A stretch of 64,000 nt of DNA from Clostridia bacterium (GCA_017404545.1 JAFRCC010000020.1:52638-116637), one strand, 5' to 3'. Counted from the first letter of the stretch, positions 18,788 through 28,373 are shown. Notes: generated by a model from the letters alone, not told the origin. A program made the numbers and translations.

Positions 18788-20248
18788 ATGACTTTAGTTG
18801 ATGAAAGGGAATTACAAAACGAAAAAGAAAAAAATGCGAAGCTTTTTAAATTAATAATAAAAATAATAATTGTACTTGTAATAGTTGTTGCGGTATTACT
18901 TATCTGTAGAACAATTGCAAAGAAAAGAACTTTCAAGTGTTTTGTAGATGATAAACAAAATACTTCTGTAAAAGATAGTATTATGTACAAGGATAGCAAA
19001 GGAAAAGTGTACATCGAAAATGGGAAAGTATTTATTTCGATAAGAGAGCTTTCAAATACTTTAGGATACCAATTTTATAATAGCGAGTATAAGAAAAAAG
19101 GCGAAGATAAATCCAAATGCCAAGTTCAGGTAGATAATATATATACATCGTACATAGCTGGTTCAAATAAAATATATAGAGCTATTATAACAAATCCAAC
19201 GGATGAAGAAGAAAGCAATTCAAATAATAGTAATAATCAAGATGGTTTCCAAGAAATTGAAGAAGCAAAAAACGTTGAATTTGAATATTTTACTGTAGAG
19301 GATAGTATAAAATACGAAAATGATGAACTATATGCTAGCATTGAAGCTATTCAAATTGGATTTGATATTACTATAAAATACGATGGAAGTAACAATTCTT
19401 TAACAATACAAACTTTAGATTATTTAGAAGGAAAAGCTAAAAATGCAAGAACAGACTATGCTCCTTCATCAGAATATAGCTACAAAAATAAAAGATTATT
19501 AAAATATGGTATGACAGTTGTGAAAGATACCCAAGGAAATTATGGTGTAGCAAGTTATACAAATACAGAAAAAGCGGGAACGTATGTTGCAAGTTGTAAA
19601 TATTCACAATTAGATTTCAACGAAGGAACATCTACATTAGCTACAATAACAAATAACGACAATAAGGCTGGTTTGTTGTATTTAAATATTGAAAATCAAG
19701 AAGTTGTAAAGAATATTACATCAGAATATCAAGAGCTCAGAGAGATGACAGATGGGTTTAATTATTTCTTAGTTAAACAGAGCGGGAAATATGGAATTAT
19801 AAATGAGAATGGAAATGTTATTATTCCAGTAATTTTTGATGAAATAGGAATAGAGGAAGAAGATTATTCTGATATAACATGTAAATATATTTTAGATGGT
19901 AAATATGTACCAGTTAAGTTGAATGGAAAATGGGGCTTATATAGTATAGAAGGAATAAAAATTATTGAACCGCAATATGAGGAAGTTGGCTGTAATCTTG
20001 CTCAAAATGGGGATAGTGTTGTAATTATACCGAATATAAAAGATGGTATAACGGGAATTGTATTTTTATATAATAGAGAAAAAGCATTTTACGGACTATA
20101 TAATGCAGACACAGGCGAAAGAATAGCCATTTCGTTAACAGAGGTATTTAAGAAAGTAGAAAACGGAGAAGAAAATTATTACATCAACTATATTATAGAT
20201 AGAATAACATCAAAGGTACATACAATAAATGTGAGAACAGAATTATAA
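18788..20248 (+). CDS. Membrane-anchored WG-repeat protein 2
   Basis: 486 residues from ATG 18788, which has AGGAAGG 10 bases upstream; the frame is open back to a TTG at 18749, which has no ribosome site. Same plan as the protein at 8622-10220: short charged start, one membrane helix (about 19-41), an ISIRELSNTLGY block of the copper-amine-oxidase-N type, a linker of Asn/Ser, then WG repeats (SGKYGIINENGNVIIPVIFDEIG, NGKWGLYSIEGIKIIEPQYEEVG, split here by about 40 residues). The two paralogs are clearly related over their whole length, so this is an old duplication rather than a recent repeat. Function unknown; a surface role is inferred. Confidence 0.8.
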   Translation: MTLVDERELQNEKEKNAKLFKLIIKIIIVLVIVVAVLLICRTIAKKRTFKCFVDDKQNTSVKDSIMYKDSKGKVYIENGKVFISIRELSNTLGYQFYNSEYKKKGEDKSKCQVQVDNIYTSYIAGSNKIYRAIITNPTDEEESNSNNSNNQDGFQEIEEAKNVEFEYFTVEDSIKYENDELYASIEAIQIGFDITIKYDGSNNSLTIQTLDYLEGKAKNARTDYAPSSEYSYKNKRLLKYGMTVVKDTQGNYGVASYTNTEKAGTYVASCKYSQLDFNEGTSTLATITNNDNKAGLLYLNIENQEVVKNITSEYQELREMTDGFNYFLVKQSGKYGIINENGNVIIPVIFDEIGIEEEDYSDITCKYILDGKYVPVKLNGKWGLYSIEGIKIIEPQYEEVGCNLAQNGDSVVIIPNIKDGITGIVFLYNREKAFYGLYNADTGERIAISLTEVFKKVENGEENYYINYIIDRITSKVHTINVRTEL

Positions 20249-20261
20249 AGTAAAATTAGAG

Positions 20262-20296
20262 CAGAGCTAAACAAAAAAATGGCTCTGTTTTTTTGT
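20262..20296 (+). terminator. Intrinsic terminator
   Basis: CAGAGC, loop, GCTCTG followed by TTTTTTTTG; an A-rich loop can extend the stem. Confidence 0.75.
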
Positions 20297-20376
20297 TTAA
20301 GACATTTTCTAAAATGATTTATTAAGACATTATCATAAATGAATCATAATTCTTATTCAAATTTAGGTATTGTATA

Positions 20377-20404
20377 TTGACATTTAAATAATATGTTATA
20401 TAAT
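20377..20404 (+). promoter_or_regulatory. Promoter of the thrS T-box leader
   Basis: TTGACA, 16 bases, TATAAT, about 30-40 bases ahead of the T-box RNA. Confidence 0.75.
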
Positions 20405-20439
20405 AAACACATCAAAAACATAAATGAGACAAAGTAAAA

Positions 20440-20640
20440 TGTCACTTTTTATCAGAGAGGATTAGTGAATTGCGCTGAAAACTAATCTTAAAAATACATT
20501 TGAAAAACTACCTCATTGTTGCCAATTAAAAGTTGGACGTATGGCTTGCGTTAAAAGCATAAATTAAGTTAAAAATAGGATGGAACCGTGCCAAATAAGC
20601 ACTCCTAAAGATTATGTATGTAGTCTTTGGGAGTTTTTTG
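20440..20640 (+). promoter_or_regulatory. T-box riboswitch (threonine, upstream of thrS)
   Basis: The T-box sequence GGATGGAACCGTGCC lies at 20578-20592, preceded by a stem-I region starting near AGAGAGG. A terminator follows, CTCCTAAAGA ... TCTTTGGGAG then TTTTTT (20602-20638). Uncharged tRNA pairs with the T-box bulge and prevents the terminator; the threonine specificity is inferred from the gene downstream. I could not fix the specifier codon with certainty (an ACT triplet in the stem-I area is a candidate). Confidence 0.85.
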
Positions 20641-20646
20641 ATGTTT

Positions 20647-20749
20647 GGGGACGGTTCTGTTTCGTTCGAAAAATGGATATGTTTTTTACTAATTTCTGAA
20701 TGTATACAAAGAGCCAAAAATAAGAATCGCACGAAATAGAACCATCCCT
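20647..20749. repeat. MITE-like element with 19-base inverted ends
   Basis: Left arm GGGGACGGTTCTGTTTCGT (20647-20665) and right arm ACGAAATAGAACCATCCCT (20731-20749) are inverted repeats with two differences, both G-T compatible. They enclose about 65 bases without a gene. It lies between the T-box terminator and thrS. Inverted GGGGACGGTTC-type ends are familiar from small non-autonomous or REP-like elements in Clostridia; that link is from memory. Confidence 0.6.
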
Positions 20750-20788
20750 AATCGTTAAAACTCCAGGAGACTAAAAGGAGGATTTTTT

Positions 20789-22723
20789 ATGATTAAAGTA
20801 GAATTGAAAGATGGCTCTATTTTAGAAGTAGAGCAAGGTAGTAGCGTATTAGACGTTGCAAAAAAGATTAGCGAGGGCCTTGCGAGAGTGGCAACAGCTG
20901 GACGTGTTAATGGAAATGTAGTTGACATTAGATATGAGTTAAAGGAAGACTGCAAACTAGAAATACTAACTTTTGATTCAGATTTAGATGGTAAAAAGGC
21001 ATATTGGCATACTACATCACACATAATGGCTCAGGCTGTTAAAAGATTATGGCCAGACACAAAGCTTGCAATAGGTCCAGCAATAGATGAAGGATTCTAT
21101 TATGATTTTGATGTGGCAGAATCATTCAATGATGCTGACAAGGAGAAAATTGAAGCTGAAATGAAAAAAATTATAAAAGAGGACTTACCAATTGAGAGAT
21201 TTTCTTTGCCAAAAGATGAGGCACTAAAAATAATGGCAGACGAGCCATATAAAATAGAATTAATAAATGATTTAGCAGAGGGCGAAGAAATATCTTTCTA
21301 TAAACAAGGGGAATTTACAGACCTTTGTGCAGGTCCACACCTTCAAAGCACAGGAAAAGTAAAAGCAATAAAATTACTTTCTAATTCTGGGGCATATTGG
21401 AGAGGTAGCGAGAAAAATAAAATGTTACAAAGAATTTATGCGGTTTCTTTCCCAAAAGCTAGCGGTTTAGAAGAATTTATAAAATTACAAGAAGAGGCCA
21501 AAGAGCGTGACCACAGAAAAATTGGTAAAGACTTAAAGCTTTTTATGACACATAAATTAGTTGGGGCTGGACTTCCAATGTATTTACCAAATGGTGCTAC
21601 AATTAGAAGAACTCTTGAAAGATATATTCAAGATAAGGAGCTTGCATTAGGATATTGGCACGTATATACGCCATCACTTGCAAATGTTGATTTATATAAA
21701 ACAAGTGGACACTGGGATCATTACAAGGATGATATGTTCCCAGTTATGAAAATGGATAATGAAGAATTAGTATTAAGACCAATGAACTGTCCACATCATA
21801 TGCTTATATACAAGAGCGAACTTCGTTCATACAAAGATTTACCAATAAAGATTGGTGAGCTTGCTCATGACTTTAGATGGGAAAACAGTGGTGCTGTTTG
21901 TGGTTTAGAAAGAGTTCGTCAAATGTGTCAAAATGATGCGCATCTTTTTGTAAGACCTGATCAAATTAAAGAAGAATTTGGACAAGTTGTTAAATTAATT
22001 TTATCTGTATACAAAGACTTTGGATTTGAAAATTATAAGTTCAGATTATCTTTAAGAGATAAAAATGACAAAGTTAAATACATTGATAATGATGAAATGT
22101 GGGAGACAGCTGAATCTCAATTAAGAAGTATTCTACAAGAAATGAATGTCGATTTCTACGAAGCAGAAGGTGAAGCTGCATTCTATGGACCAAAGCTTGA
22201 TGTTCAAATAAAATCTGCATTAGGACATGATGTAACAGTTTCAACATGTCAATTAGACTTTGCCTTACCAGAAAGATTTGATTTAACATATGTTGGTGAA
22301 GACGGAAAAGATCATAGACCAGTTGTTATCCACAGAGCTATTCTTGGAACATCTGATAGATTTATGGCATTCTTACTAGAAGAAACAAAAGGAAATCTAC
22401 CAACATGGCTTGCTCCAACTCAGGTAAAAATATTACCAATAGCTGATAGCCACTTAGAATATGCTAAGAAAGTTCAAGATGAACTAAGAGCTTTAGGAAT
22501 AAGAGTTAAGTTAGATGATAGAAATGAAAAGATTGGATATAAAATCCGTGAAGCACAACTTGAAAAAATACCATATATGCTTATTATTGGAAATAACGAA
22601 GTTGAGCAAAATGCAGTTGGTGTAAGATCACATAAAAAAGGTGATGAAGGTGCTATTAGCTTAGATGAATTTAAATCTAAGATTAAATATGAAATAGATA
22701 ATTTTATATATGAAAAAGATTAG
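20789..22723 (+). CDS. thrS: Threonyl-tRNA synthetase
   Basis: 644 residues, the full length. Domains in order: TGS (about 1-61), editing domain with HTTSHIMAQAVKRLWP and the later CAGPHLQSTG, class II catalytic core (PMNCPHHMLIY, RDFRWENS-like AHDFRWENSGAVCGLERVRQM, TVSTCQLDFALPERF, and motif 3 HRAILGTSDRFMAFLLEE), and anticodon domain from about 540. Zinc ligands Cys/His appear in NCPHH and the second His in motif 3. Expression is set by the T-box leader upstream, so it rises when threonine-tRNA is uncharged. AGGAGG precedes the ATG. Confidence 0.98.
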   Translation: MIKVELKDGSILEVEQGSSVLDVAKKISEGLARVATAGRVNGNVVDIRYELKEDCKLEILTFDSDLDGKKAYWHTTSHIMAQAVKRLWPDTKLAIGPAIDEGFYYDFDVAESFNDADKEKIEAEMKKIIKEDLPIERFSLPKDEALKIMADEPYKIELINDLAEGEEISFYKQGEFTDLCAGPHLQSTGKVKAIKLLSNSGAYWRGSEKNKMLQRIYAVSFPKASGLEEFIKLQEEAKERDHRKIGKDLKLFMTHKLVGAGLPMYLPNGATIRRTLERYIQDKELALGYWHVYTPSLANVDLYKTSGHWDHYKDDMFPVMKMDNEELVLRPMNCPHHMLIYKSELRSYKDLPIKIGELAHDFRWENSGAVCGLERVRQMCQNDAHLFVRPDQIKEEFGQVVKLILSVYKDFGFENYKFRLSLRDKNDKVKYIDNDEMWETAESQLRSILQEMNVDFYEAEGEAAFYGPKLDVQIKSALGHDVTVSTCQLDFALPERFDLTYVGEDGKDHRPVVIHRAILGTSDRFMAFLLEETKGNLPTWLAPTQVKILPIADSHLEYAKKVQDELRALGIRVKLDDRNEKIGYKIREAQLEKIPYMLIIGNNEVEQNAVGVRSHKKGDEGAISLDEFKSKIKYEIDNFIYEKD

Positions 22724-22730
22724 TTAATGA

Positions 22731-22784
22731 AAGGAGAGATAGCTTATAAGTGTATAACCAGTTTTATAGGCTATCTTTCTTTAT
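22731..22784 (+). terminator. Hairpin between thrS and the next gene
   Basis: AAGGAGAGATAGC pairs with GCTATCTTTCTTT (with G-T pairs) around a 26-base loop. The T tract is interrupted, and the next ATG is only 17 bases on, so it may attenuate rather than stop transcription. Confidence 0.6.
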
Positions 22785-22800
22785 AAAGGATGTGTAATAA

Positions 22801-24081
22801 ATGAAAAAAGAAGAGCGCAAAAAAATAACCTCAAATGAATTATATCTCAACGAATGTATGTCAATACTATACACTAAGATTAGAGCTACCGGTATTGATG
22901 TATTTGATTCTGATGGTAATCCATCAGATAAGCTTGCTATTAATGTGGAGAGCTACAATCATGGTACAGTAACCTACCTCGTTTCACCAAATACAATCAG
23001 AGTTAACTTTGATGGCACAAATTTTGCACCATTATTCAAAATGGATGAGAAAAATGGTAGTTTTATGTATAGACTTAAACCACTAGGTATGGAATATTTA
23101 TGTAAGAGCAGAGCTCTTGATGAAGCTGTTCACGAAAAAAAAGTGATGATAACTATTGGAAAGAATGCAGAATACTATAGATATCTTGTTTGTGGGACAT
23201 TTTTTATTCTATTAGAGTATTGTTCAAAAGACGATGATGGCAGGACGGTTATTATCAATGATGTTGCATCGGAATATAGTGATAAAGAGCTTGTAAATTA
23301 TTTTTATGAGGCACAAACTGCAGCAAGATATGATGAAATTGATTTATTTGGTGATGGTGATGATGAAAAATTAGATGCTGAAGAGCTTTTTTCACCAAGG
23401 TTAGATGATATAACCGCAGAGGTAAGTAAAAAAATATCAGAGAAAGATTTTGAAGAAATTGAAGCGTATTCTTCTGATGAGGAGTATGCTGATATCTGCG
23501 ATATTGATTTTTCATTAGCAGATATTTTGAAAGATAAGATGACAGAAGAGCCATATGTTTGTAATTATCCAACAAATGTTGAAGATTTTGATTATCAAGA
23601 ATATATTAGAACAATGAAGAGCGGAACAGGTGAGGAAGATGAAAAAATAGTTTATTCTATCGGTCCAAGTGATGACGAGCAAGAAGATGATTACGATGAC
23701 ATAGAAGATGATTATGACGATGACGAAGAATACAACGATGAGTTAGATGAAACTTCAACAGGTGATTTATATAGCGCAACAGATACAATTACAGATGGGG
23801 AAGGTTTTATAGAAGATATTATTTATAAAATTACACGTAATGGTGAAGAAATAACAGGGCAATCAAAATGTGATATTTTAGATACGGCTGTTGAAGGTAT
23901 AATGGATGTAGATCAACAAGTAGGAACATTAAAAGATTATTATTGGGATATATATACTGAATTAAGAAAAATTAGAGCTATAATTCTAAAGAGAAAAGAA
24001 AGAGTCACTCCGGATAAAAAAGCACCAGGAAATCCTGATGCAATTGATGGCGGAGCCGGAGATGATATTGAAAATAGATAG
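22801..24081 (+). CDS. Acidic hypothetical protein
   Basis: 426 residues, strongly acidic, no signal peptide or clear membrane span. The first 170 residues look globular (KLAINVESYNHGTVTYLVSPNTIRV, YRYLVCGTFFILLEYC). The centre is a long Asp/Glu-rich stretch (about 285-325, with DDYDDIEDDYDDDEE), and the end is a short helical domain with a charged tail. I do not recognise it. It is placed between thrS and deoB and ends 9 bases before deoB, so it is probably cotranscribed with that gene. Confidence 0.65.
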   Translation: MKKEERKKITSNELYLNECMSILYTKIRATGIDVFDSDGNPSDKLAINVESYNHGTVTYLVSPNTIRVNFDGTNFAPLFKMDEKNGSFMYRLKPLGMEYLCKSRALDEAVHEKKVMITIGKNAEYYRYLVCGTFFILLEYCSKDDDGRTVIINDVASEYSDKELVNYFYEAQTAARYDEIDLFGDGDDEKLDAEELFSPRLDDITAEVSKKISEKDFEEIEAYSSDEEYADICDIDFSLADILKDKMTEEPYVCNYPTNVEDFDYQEYIRTMKSGTGEEDEKIVYSIGPSDDEQEDDYDDIEDDYDDDEEYNDELDETSTGDLYSATDTITDGEGFIEDIIYKITRNGEEITGQSKCDILDTAVEGIMDVDQQVGTLKDYYWDIYTELRKIRAIILKRKERVTPDKKAPGNPDAIDGGAGDDIENR

Positions 24082-24090
24082 GAGGTACTT

Positions 24091-25272
24091 ATGATAAACA
24101 GAGCAATCATAATGGTTTTAGATGGCTTTGGAGTTGGAGAAGCTCCAGATGCTAATTTATATGGAGATGAAGGAAGCAATACTTTAGTAAATATATATAA
24201 TGCTGTTCATCCAAATTTACCAAATATGAAAAGTTTAGGACTTTATAATATTGATGGTGTTGAAATAGCTGATAAAGCTGAAAAAACAATAGGTGCATAT
24301 GGTAAAGCTAAGGAAACATGTGATGGAAAGAATAGCCCAGTAGGGCATTGGGAAATAAGTGGATATGTTAAACATCCAGGTTTTACAACATATCCAAATG
24401 CTTTTCCAAAAGAAATGATTGATGAATTTATAAAAGAGACTGGTTGTGGAGATATCCTTTGTAATGAAGTAGGATCTGGAACTGAAATCTTAAAACGTTT
24501 TGGTGAAGAGCATATGAGAACTGGTTATCCAATCATATATACATCTGCTGATAGTGTGTTTCAAATAGAAGCACATGAAGATGTAATTCCAGTTCCAAAA
24601 CTTTATGAAATGTGCAAAATTGCAAGAAGAATTCTAGATAATCCAAAGTATAATGTTGGAACTGTAATTGCAAGACCATTTATTGGAGATAAAGCTGAAA
24701 ACTTTAAGAGAACGTATAATAGAAAAGATTTTGAATGTCCAACTTTTGGTAGAACAATGCTTGATGTAATATCTGAAAGTGATAAAGAAGCGGAAGTTAT
24801 TGCTATTGGAAAAATTGAAGATTTATTTTCTGGAAGAGGAATTACAAAAGCAATTCATACAAGCGGTAATGCAGAAGGTATTGACTTAACAATTGATTAT
24901 ATAAAAAAAGACTCAAAAGGTCTTATATTTACTAATTTAGTTGATACAGATATGCTTTATGGTCATAGAAATAATGTACAAGGATATAGTGATGCCCTTG
25001 AGTATTTTGATAAGAAGTTACCAGAGATAATGGCAGCTGTTAAAGATGATGATATGTTAATAATTACTGCAGATCATGGTAATGATCCAACAACTCCAAG
25101 TACTGATCATTCTAGAGAATATATTCCTATTCTTGTATATGGAAAACAAATAAAAGAAAATATTAATCTTGGAACAAGGGCAACATATGCTGATATATCC
25201 GCTACAATACTTGATTTATTTAACATGGAAAAGTTAACTGGAACAAGCTTCAAACAAGATATTTTGAAATAA
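24091..25272 (+). CDS. deoB: Phosphopentomutase
   Basis: 393 residues, typical of DeoB. It interconverts ribose (or deoxyribose) 1-phosphate and 5-phosphate in nucleoside salvage. Alkaline-phosphatase-fold motifs are clear: MVLDGFGVGEAPDA with the first metal Asp, GSNTLVNI with the catalytic Thr, SPVGHWEISG, YTSADSVFQIEAHE, and the late metal-binding LVDTDMLYGHRN and TADHGNDPTTPSTDHSRE. AGGAGG stands 5 bases before the ATG. Confidence 0.97.
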   Translation: MINRAIIMVLDGFGVGEAPDANLYGDEGSNTLVNIYNAVHPNLPNMKSLGLYNIDGVEIADKAEKTIGAYGKAKETCDGKNSPVGHWEISGYVKHPGFTTYPNAFPKEMIDEFIKETGCGDILCNEVGSGTEILKRFGEEHMRTGYPIIYTSADSVFQIEAHEDVIPVPKLYEMCKIARRILDNPKYNVGTVIARPFIGDKAENFKRTYNRKDFECPTFGRTMLDVISESDKEAEVIAIGKIEDLFSGRGITKAIHTSGNAEGIDLTIDYIKKDSKGLIFTNLVDTDMLYGHRNNVQGYSDALEYFDKKLPEIMAAVKDDDMLIITADHGNDPTTPSTDHSREYIPILVYGKQIKENINLGTRATYADISATILDLFNMEKLTGTSFKQDILK

Positions 25273-25308
25273 ACACTAAAAATACAACAAAAGAAAGGTT
25301 AAATTATT

Positions 25309-26142
25309 ATGGATTATAGAATTTATTTCTTTTTATTTTTAATATACGCTATTATGGGGTGGTGTATGGAAGTTGTATGGGGTTATATCCAAACTAAAAA
25401 ATGGGTCAACCGTGGATTTTTAATTGGTCCATATTGTCCAATTTATGGGTGTGGAGGTGTATTAATTACACTATGTTTAAGTGAATTTATAGATTATCCA
25501 TTTGGAATTTTTTGTACATCAATTGTAATATGTGGAGTTTTGGAGTATCTTACAAGCTATATTATGGAAAAGATTTTCAAAGCTAGATGGTGGGACTATA
25601 AGAAGAGAAAATTCAATATAAATGGTAGAGTTTGTTTGGAAACTATTATTCCATTTGGTTTACTTAGCTGCATGATTTTGTATGGAACAAATCCATTTTT
25701 TATTAATTTGCTAGAAAGTATGTCAGATAAAGGCATGCAAATTACTTTTATAACTTGTTTGATAATTTTTATAACAGATTTTGTGATTTCATTTACAGTT
25801 ATTTCAAGATTAAGAAAAACTGTTAAACAAGTTAATAAAAATGAAACTGCAGATAATACTGAAGAAATTACAAATAAAGTTAAGGAAATATTACTTGGTA
25901 GTAAATCGATTCTTGACCGAAGACTTATTAGAGCTTTCCCTAAGATTAGTATAGAAGATGTTAAGAAGAGAATTATGGAAACAACAGTTCAGGTCAAGGA
26001 AAGTGTAGCCAAAGCCACTGAGATTGCTGCAGAGCATATCAAGGAAAGTGCTGCTCAAGTAAAAGAAAGCACAATGAAAGTTAAAGATGAAGTTGCAGAT
26101 AGAATAAAAGAAAGTACAGAAAAATTTAAAAATAGAAATTAA
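25309..26142 (+). CDS. CmpB/ABC_trans_CmpB-type membrane protein with amphipathic tail
   Basis: 277 residues. The first 170 residues form several membrane helices with the family wording YAIMGWCMEVVWG, GFLIGPYCPIYGCGG, EYLTSYIMEKIFKARWWDY and GRVCLETIIPFGLL (a family annotated as putative ABC-transporter type IV, without proven transport). The C-terminal 90 residues are a charged amphipathic helix of repeated VKES/IKES units (VKESVAKATE, IKESAAQVKES, VKDEVADRIKES), similar to LEA-like membrane-surface helices. It lies downstream of deoB and ends at a terminator. Confidence 0.75.
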   Translation: MDYRIYFFLFLIYAIMGWCMEVVWGYIQTKKWVNRGFLIGPYCPIYGCGGVLITLCLSEFIDYPFGIFCTSIVICGVLEYLTSYIMEKIFKARWWDYKKRKFNINGRVCLETIIPFGLLSCMILYGTNPFFINLLESMSDKGMQITFITCLIIFITDFVISFTVISRLRKTVKQVNKNETADNTEEITNKVKEILLGSKSILDRRLIRAFPKISIEDVKKRIMETTVQVKESVAKATEIAAEHIKESAAQVKESTMKVKDEVADRIKESTEKFKNRN

Positions 26143-26148
26143 AATATG

Positions 26149-26186
26149 AGGAATAAACTATTGGCTAAGGTTTATTCCTTTTATTT
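26149..26186 (+). terminator. Intrinsic terminator
   Basis: AGGAATAAAC, loop, GTTTATTCCT followed by TTTATTTT. Confidence 0.85.
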
Positions 26187-26198
26187 TGATACAAACTC

Positions 26199-26227
26199 TA
26201 GACATTTGACATAATACATGTTATAAT
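26199..26227 (+). promoter_or_regulatory. Promoter for coiled-coil gene
   Basis: TAGACA, 17 bases, TATAAT. The nearby TTGACA at 26206 is only 10 bases from the -10 and is not the matching box. Confidence 0.6.
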
Positions 26228-26263
26228 AAATAACATAATTTGTTTTAAAAGGAGTTATTTTAA

Positions 26264-26941
26264 ATGTTTAGTAAGTCGGGGTATAATGATAATTTAAAGG
26301 AACTTATTAAAGCTAAAAAGGCAGATAAGTCAATTGTTAAGATTATTAAAGACAACCTAGAAATTCAATCAAATGCAAAAAGCATTATTAAAAAGAATGA
26401 AAAAGAAATAAAAGAGCTAGCTAAAAATAACGAGAAAAATGAGACAATAAAAACGCAAACTTCATTAAAAAACTTAAAAGAGTATATTAGTATTAGAAAA
26501 GAAATTAAAGATATTAAGAAACAAATAAAGAAGATGTCTGGAGAAGTTAAAACAAATAATAAAAAAATAGAATCTGCTGAAATACAAAATTCAGAGCTTG
26601 AAAAAGAAATTGAGAATCAATATAAGATATATCAAGAAAATGAAGTATATGCAAAGGCTTTTGAAAAAATAGACAAGAATATTGTAAAACTACCAGAAGA
26701 ATTCTATGCATCATATACAAAACATATGGAATTATATAATAATTCTATATATAGCGTAGAAAAGAATTCTACACTACCGGAGCCAAATGCAGAAGATTTT
26801 CTAGGAATATTAAATGCTTTAAAAGAGAGCGAAGAAAAACAAAAAAGAAAATCATCAACATCAAAGAAAACTACTACTAAAGCTCAAACAAAGAAGACAA
26901 CAACTAAAAAAGTAGCAAAGAAAAATGAAGAAAATAAATAA
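26264..26941 (+). CDS. Coiled-coil protein with Lys/Thr-rich histone-like tail
   Basis: 225 residues, highly charged and helical. Residues about 10-130 are predicted by eye as coiled coil (KEIKDIKKQIKKMSGEVKTNNKKIE). A short globular part follows (EPNAEDFLGILNAL), and the end is a low-complexity KKTTTKAQTKKTTTKK tail like histone H1-type bacterial proteins. Nucleic-acid binding is suggested by the tail alone. It has its own promoter and ends at a terminator. Family not recognised. Confidence 0.65.
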   Translation: MFSKSGYNDNLKELIKAKKADKSIVKIIKDNLEIQSNAKSIIKKNEKEIKELAKNNEKNETIKTQTSLKNLKEYISIRKEIKDIKKQIKKMSGEVKTNNKKIESAEIQNSELEKEIENQYKIYQENEVYAKAFEKIDKNIVKLPEEFYASYTKHMELYNNSIYSVEKNSTLPEPNAEDFLGILNALKESEEKQKRKSSTSKKTTTKAQTKKTTTKKVAKKNEENK

Positions 26942-26965
26942 TTACATACCAAATAAAATTTTTGA

Positions 26966-27010
26966 TAAAGAAGGAGTCATTTAACAAGGGTTAGATGATT
27001 TCTTTTTTTA
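26966..27010 (+). terminator. Intrinsic terminator
   Basis: AGAAGGAGTCAT pairs with ATGATTTCTTTT (G-T pairs allowed), then TTTTA. Confidence 0.75.
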
Positions 27011-27076
27011 TTGAAGAAAATTATAGAATATGATAATATTATGTGCATAGACAAAAGAATCGGAGGCATAGATAAA

Positions 27077-27589
27077 ATGAACATAAGAATAATAAAAAGA
27101 ATTATATTTGCTATTTTAATTGTAATAAATTGTACTGTAATATTTTGTTTTTCAGCGCAGAACTCTGAAAAGTCAAGTAAACAAAGTAGTGTGGTTGTTG
27201 AAAGAGTTGTTACAACAATTACAAATGCTAATAAAAAAGCAAAGAAAGATCCAACATTAAGAGACAGAGTAACTTTCTATGTTAGAAAGACCGCCCATTT
27301 TTCTATATACACCTTACTTGGAATATGGCTTATGAATGAAGCTAATACGTATGATATAAGGAAAATAAAAAAATTAACTATTTGTTTATTATTTGGATTT
27401 CTATATGCTATTTCCGATGAATTTCATCAAAGTTTTGTTAGTGGCAGAAGTAGAGAAATTAGGGATGTGATGATTGATACATCTGGTGTGTTATTTGGTT
27501 GTATATTGGTTATATTAATAAGTATGATAATTAAAAAAGTAAAAATCAAGTTAAACAAAAACAAACTTAAAGAAGGAGAATCTGTATGA
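27077..27589 (+). CDS. VanZ family membrane protein
   Basis: 170 residues from ATG 27077, which has GGAGG 10 bases upstream; the frame is open to a TTG at 27011, but that lies in a terminator. Four membrane helices and the VanZ core: FYVRKTAHFSIYTLLGIW, FGFLYAISDEFHQSF, GRSREIRDVMIDTSGVLFG. VanZ proteins give low-level teicoplanin resistance in enterococci; most chromosomal members have no proven role, and the conserved His/Asp/Glu set suggests an enzyme of the envelope. The stop overlaps the next ATG by 4 bases. Confidence 0.85.
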   Translation: MNIRIIKRIIFAILIVINCTVIFCFSAQNSEKSSKQSSVVVERVVTTITNANKKAKKDPTLRDRVTFYVRKTAHFSIYTLLGIWLMNEANTYDIRKIKKLTICLLFGFLYAISDEFHQSFVSGRSREIRDVMIDTSGVLFGCILVILISMIIKKVKIKLNKNKLKEGESV

Positions 27590-28347
27590 GAGCTTTAATA
27601 ACTGGGGCATCTTCTGGAATTGGAAGAGATATAGCAAGGGAGCTTGCAAGTAAAAGCTATGATTTAGTAATAGTTGCTAGAAATATAGAGCGATTAAACG
27701 AATTAAAACATGATATTAATAGTAAAGCAGGTAACATTAAAATTGAAGTAATTCAAATGGATTTAAGTATTCATGAAAATTGTATAAAGTTACATGAGCA
27801 GTATAAAGGAAAGATTGATTTGCTGATTAATAATGCTGGATTTGGAACATGTGGGGAATTTGATAAAGTAGATTTGGAAAAAGAGCTCCAGCTTATTAAT
27901 ACAAATATAACTGCACTTCATATTCTTACTAAACTATTTTTACAAGATATGAAGGAAAGAAATGACGGACAAATCTTAAATGTTGCTTCAATAGCGGGTT
28001 TCTTACCCGGACCACTAATGTCAACATATTATGCTTCAAAAGCGTATGTAGTTAGACTTTCTCAAGGAATTCGTGAAGAGCTTAGAAGAGCAAAGTCAAA
28101 TGTTAAGATTTCTATTCTTTGCCCAGGTCCGGTTGAGACTAATTTTAATAAAGTTGCCAATGTACATTTTTCTGCTAAGCCATTAAGTAGTGAATATGTT
28201 GCTAAATATACAGTAAAGAGATTACTAAAGAAAAAATTTTATATTGTACCAGGCACAGAAATAAAGATGCTACGTTATTTGTGCAAAATTACACCAGATA
28301 CGATTGTTGCAAGGTTTGCATATAAAATGCAACATTCTAAAAGATAA
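27586..28347 (+). CDS. Short-chain dehydrogenase/reductase
   Basis: 253 residues, classical SDR. TGASSGIG (residues 6-13) binds the dinucleotide, NNAGFGT follows strand 4, the catalytic residues are Ser in NVASIAG, Tyr148 and Lys152 (YYASK), and CPGPVET follows. The class is closest to YqjQ/DltE-like reductases. Arg in VVARNIERL after strand 2 suggests NADPH. The gene overlaps vanZ by 4 bases (ATGA), so the two are translationally coupled. Substrate unknown. Confidence 0.9.
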   Translation: MRALITGASSGIGRDIARELASKSYDLVIVARNIERLNELKHDINSKAGNIKIEVIQMDLSIHENCIKLHEQYKGKIDLLINNAGFGTCGEFDKVDLEKELQLINTNITALHILTKLFLQDMKERNDGQILNVASIAGFLPGPLMSTYYASKAYVVRLSQGIREELRRAKSNVKISILCPGPVETNFNKVANVHFSAKPLSSEYVAKYTVKRLLKKKFYIVPGTEIKMLRYLCKITPDTIVARFAYKMQHSKR

Positions 28348-28373
28348 TAAATTTTAGTTACGGAGAATAGATT

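Noticed and set aside
26206..26227. TTGACA as -35 box for the coiled-coil gene
   Set aside because: Spacing to TATAAT is only 10 bases; TAGACA at 26199 has 17.
27011..27076. TTG start for the VanZ protein
   Set aside because: It lies in the T run of a terminator and has no ribosome site; ATG 27077 has GGAGG.
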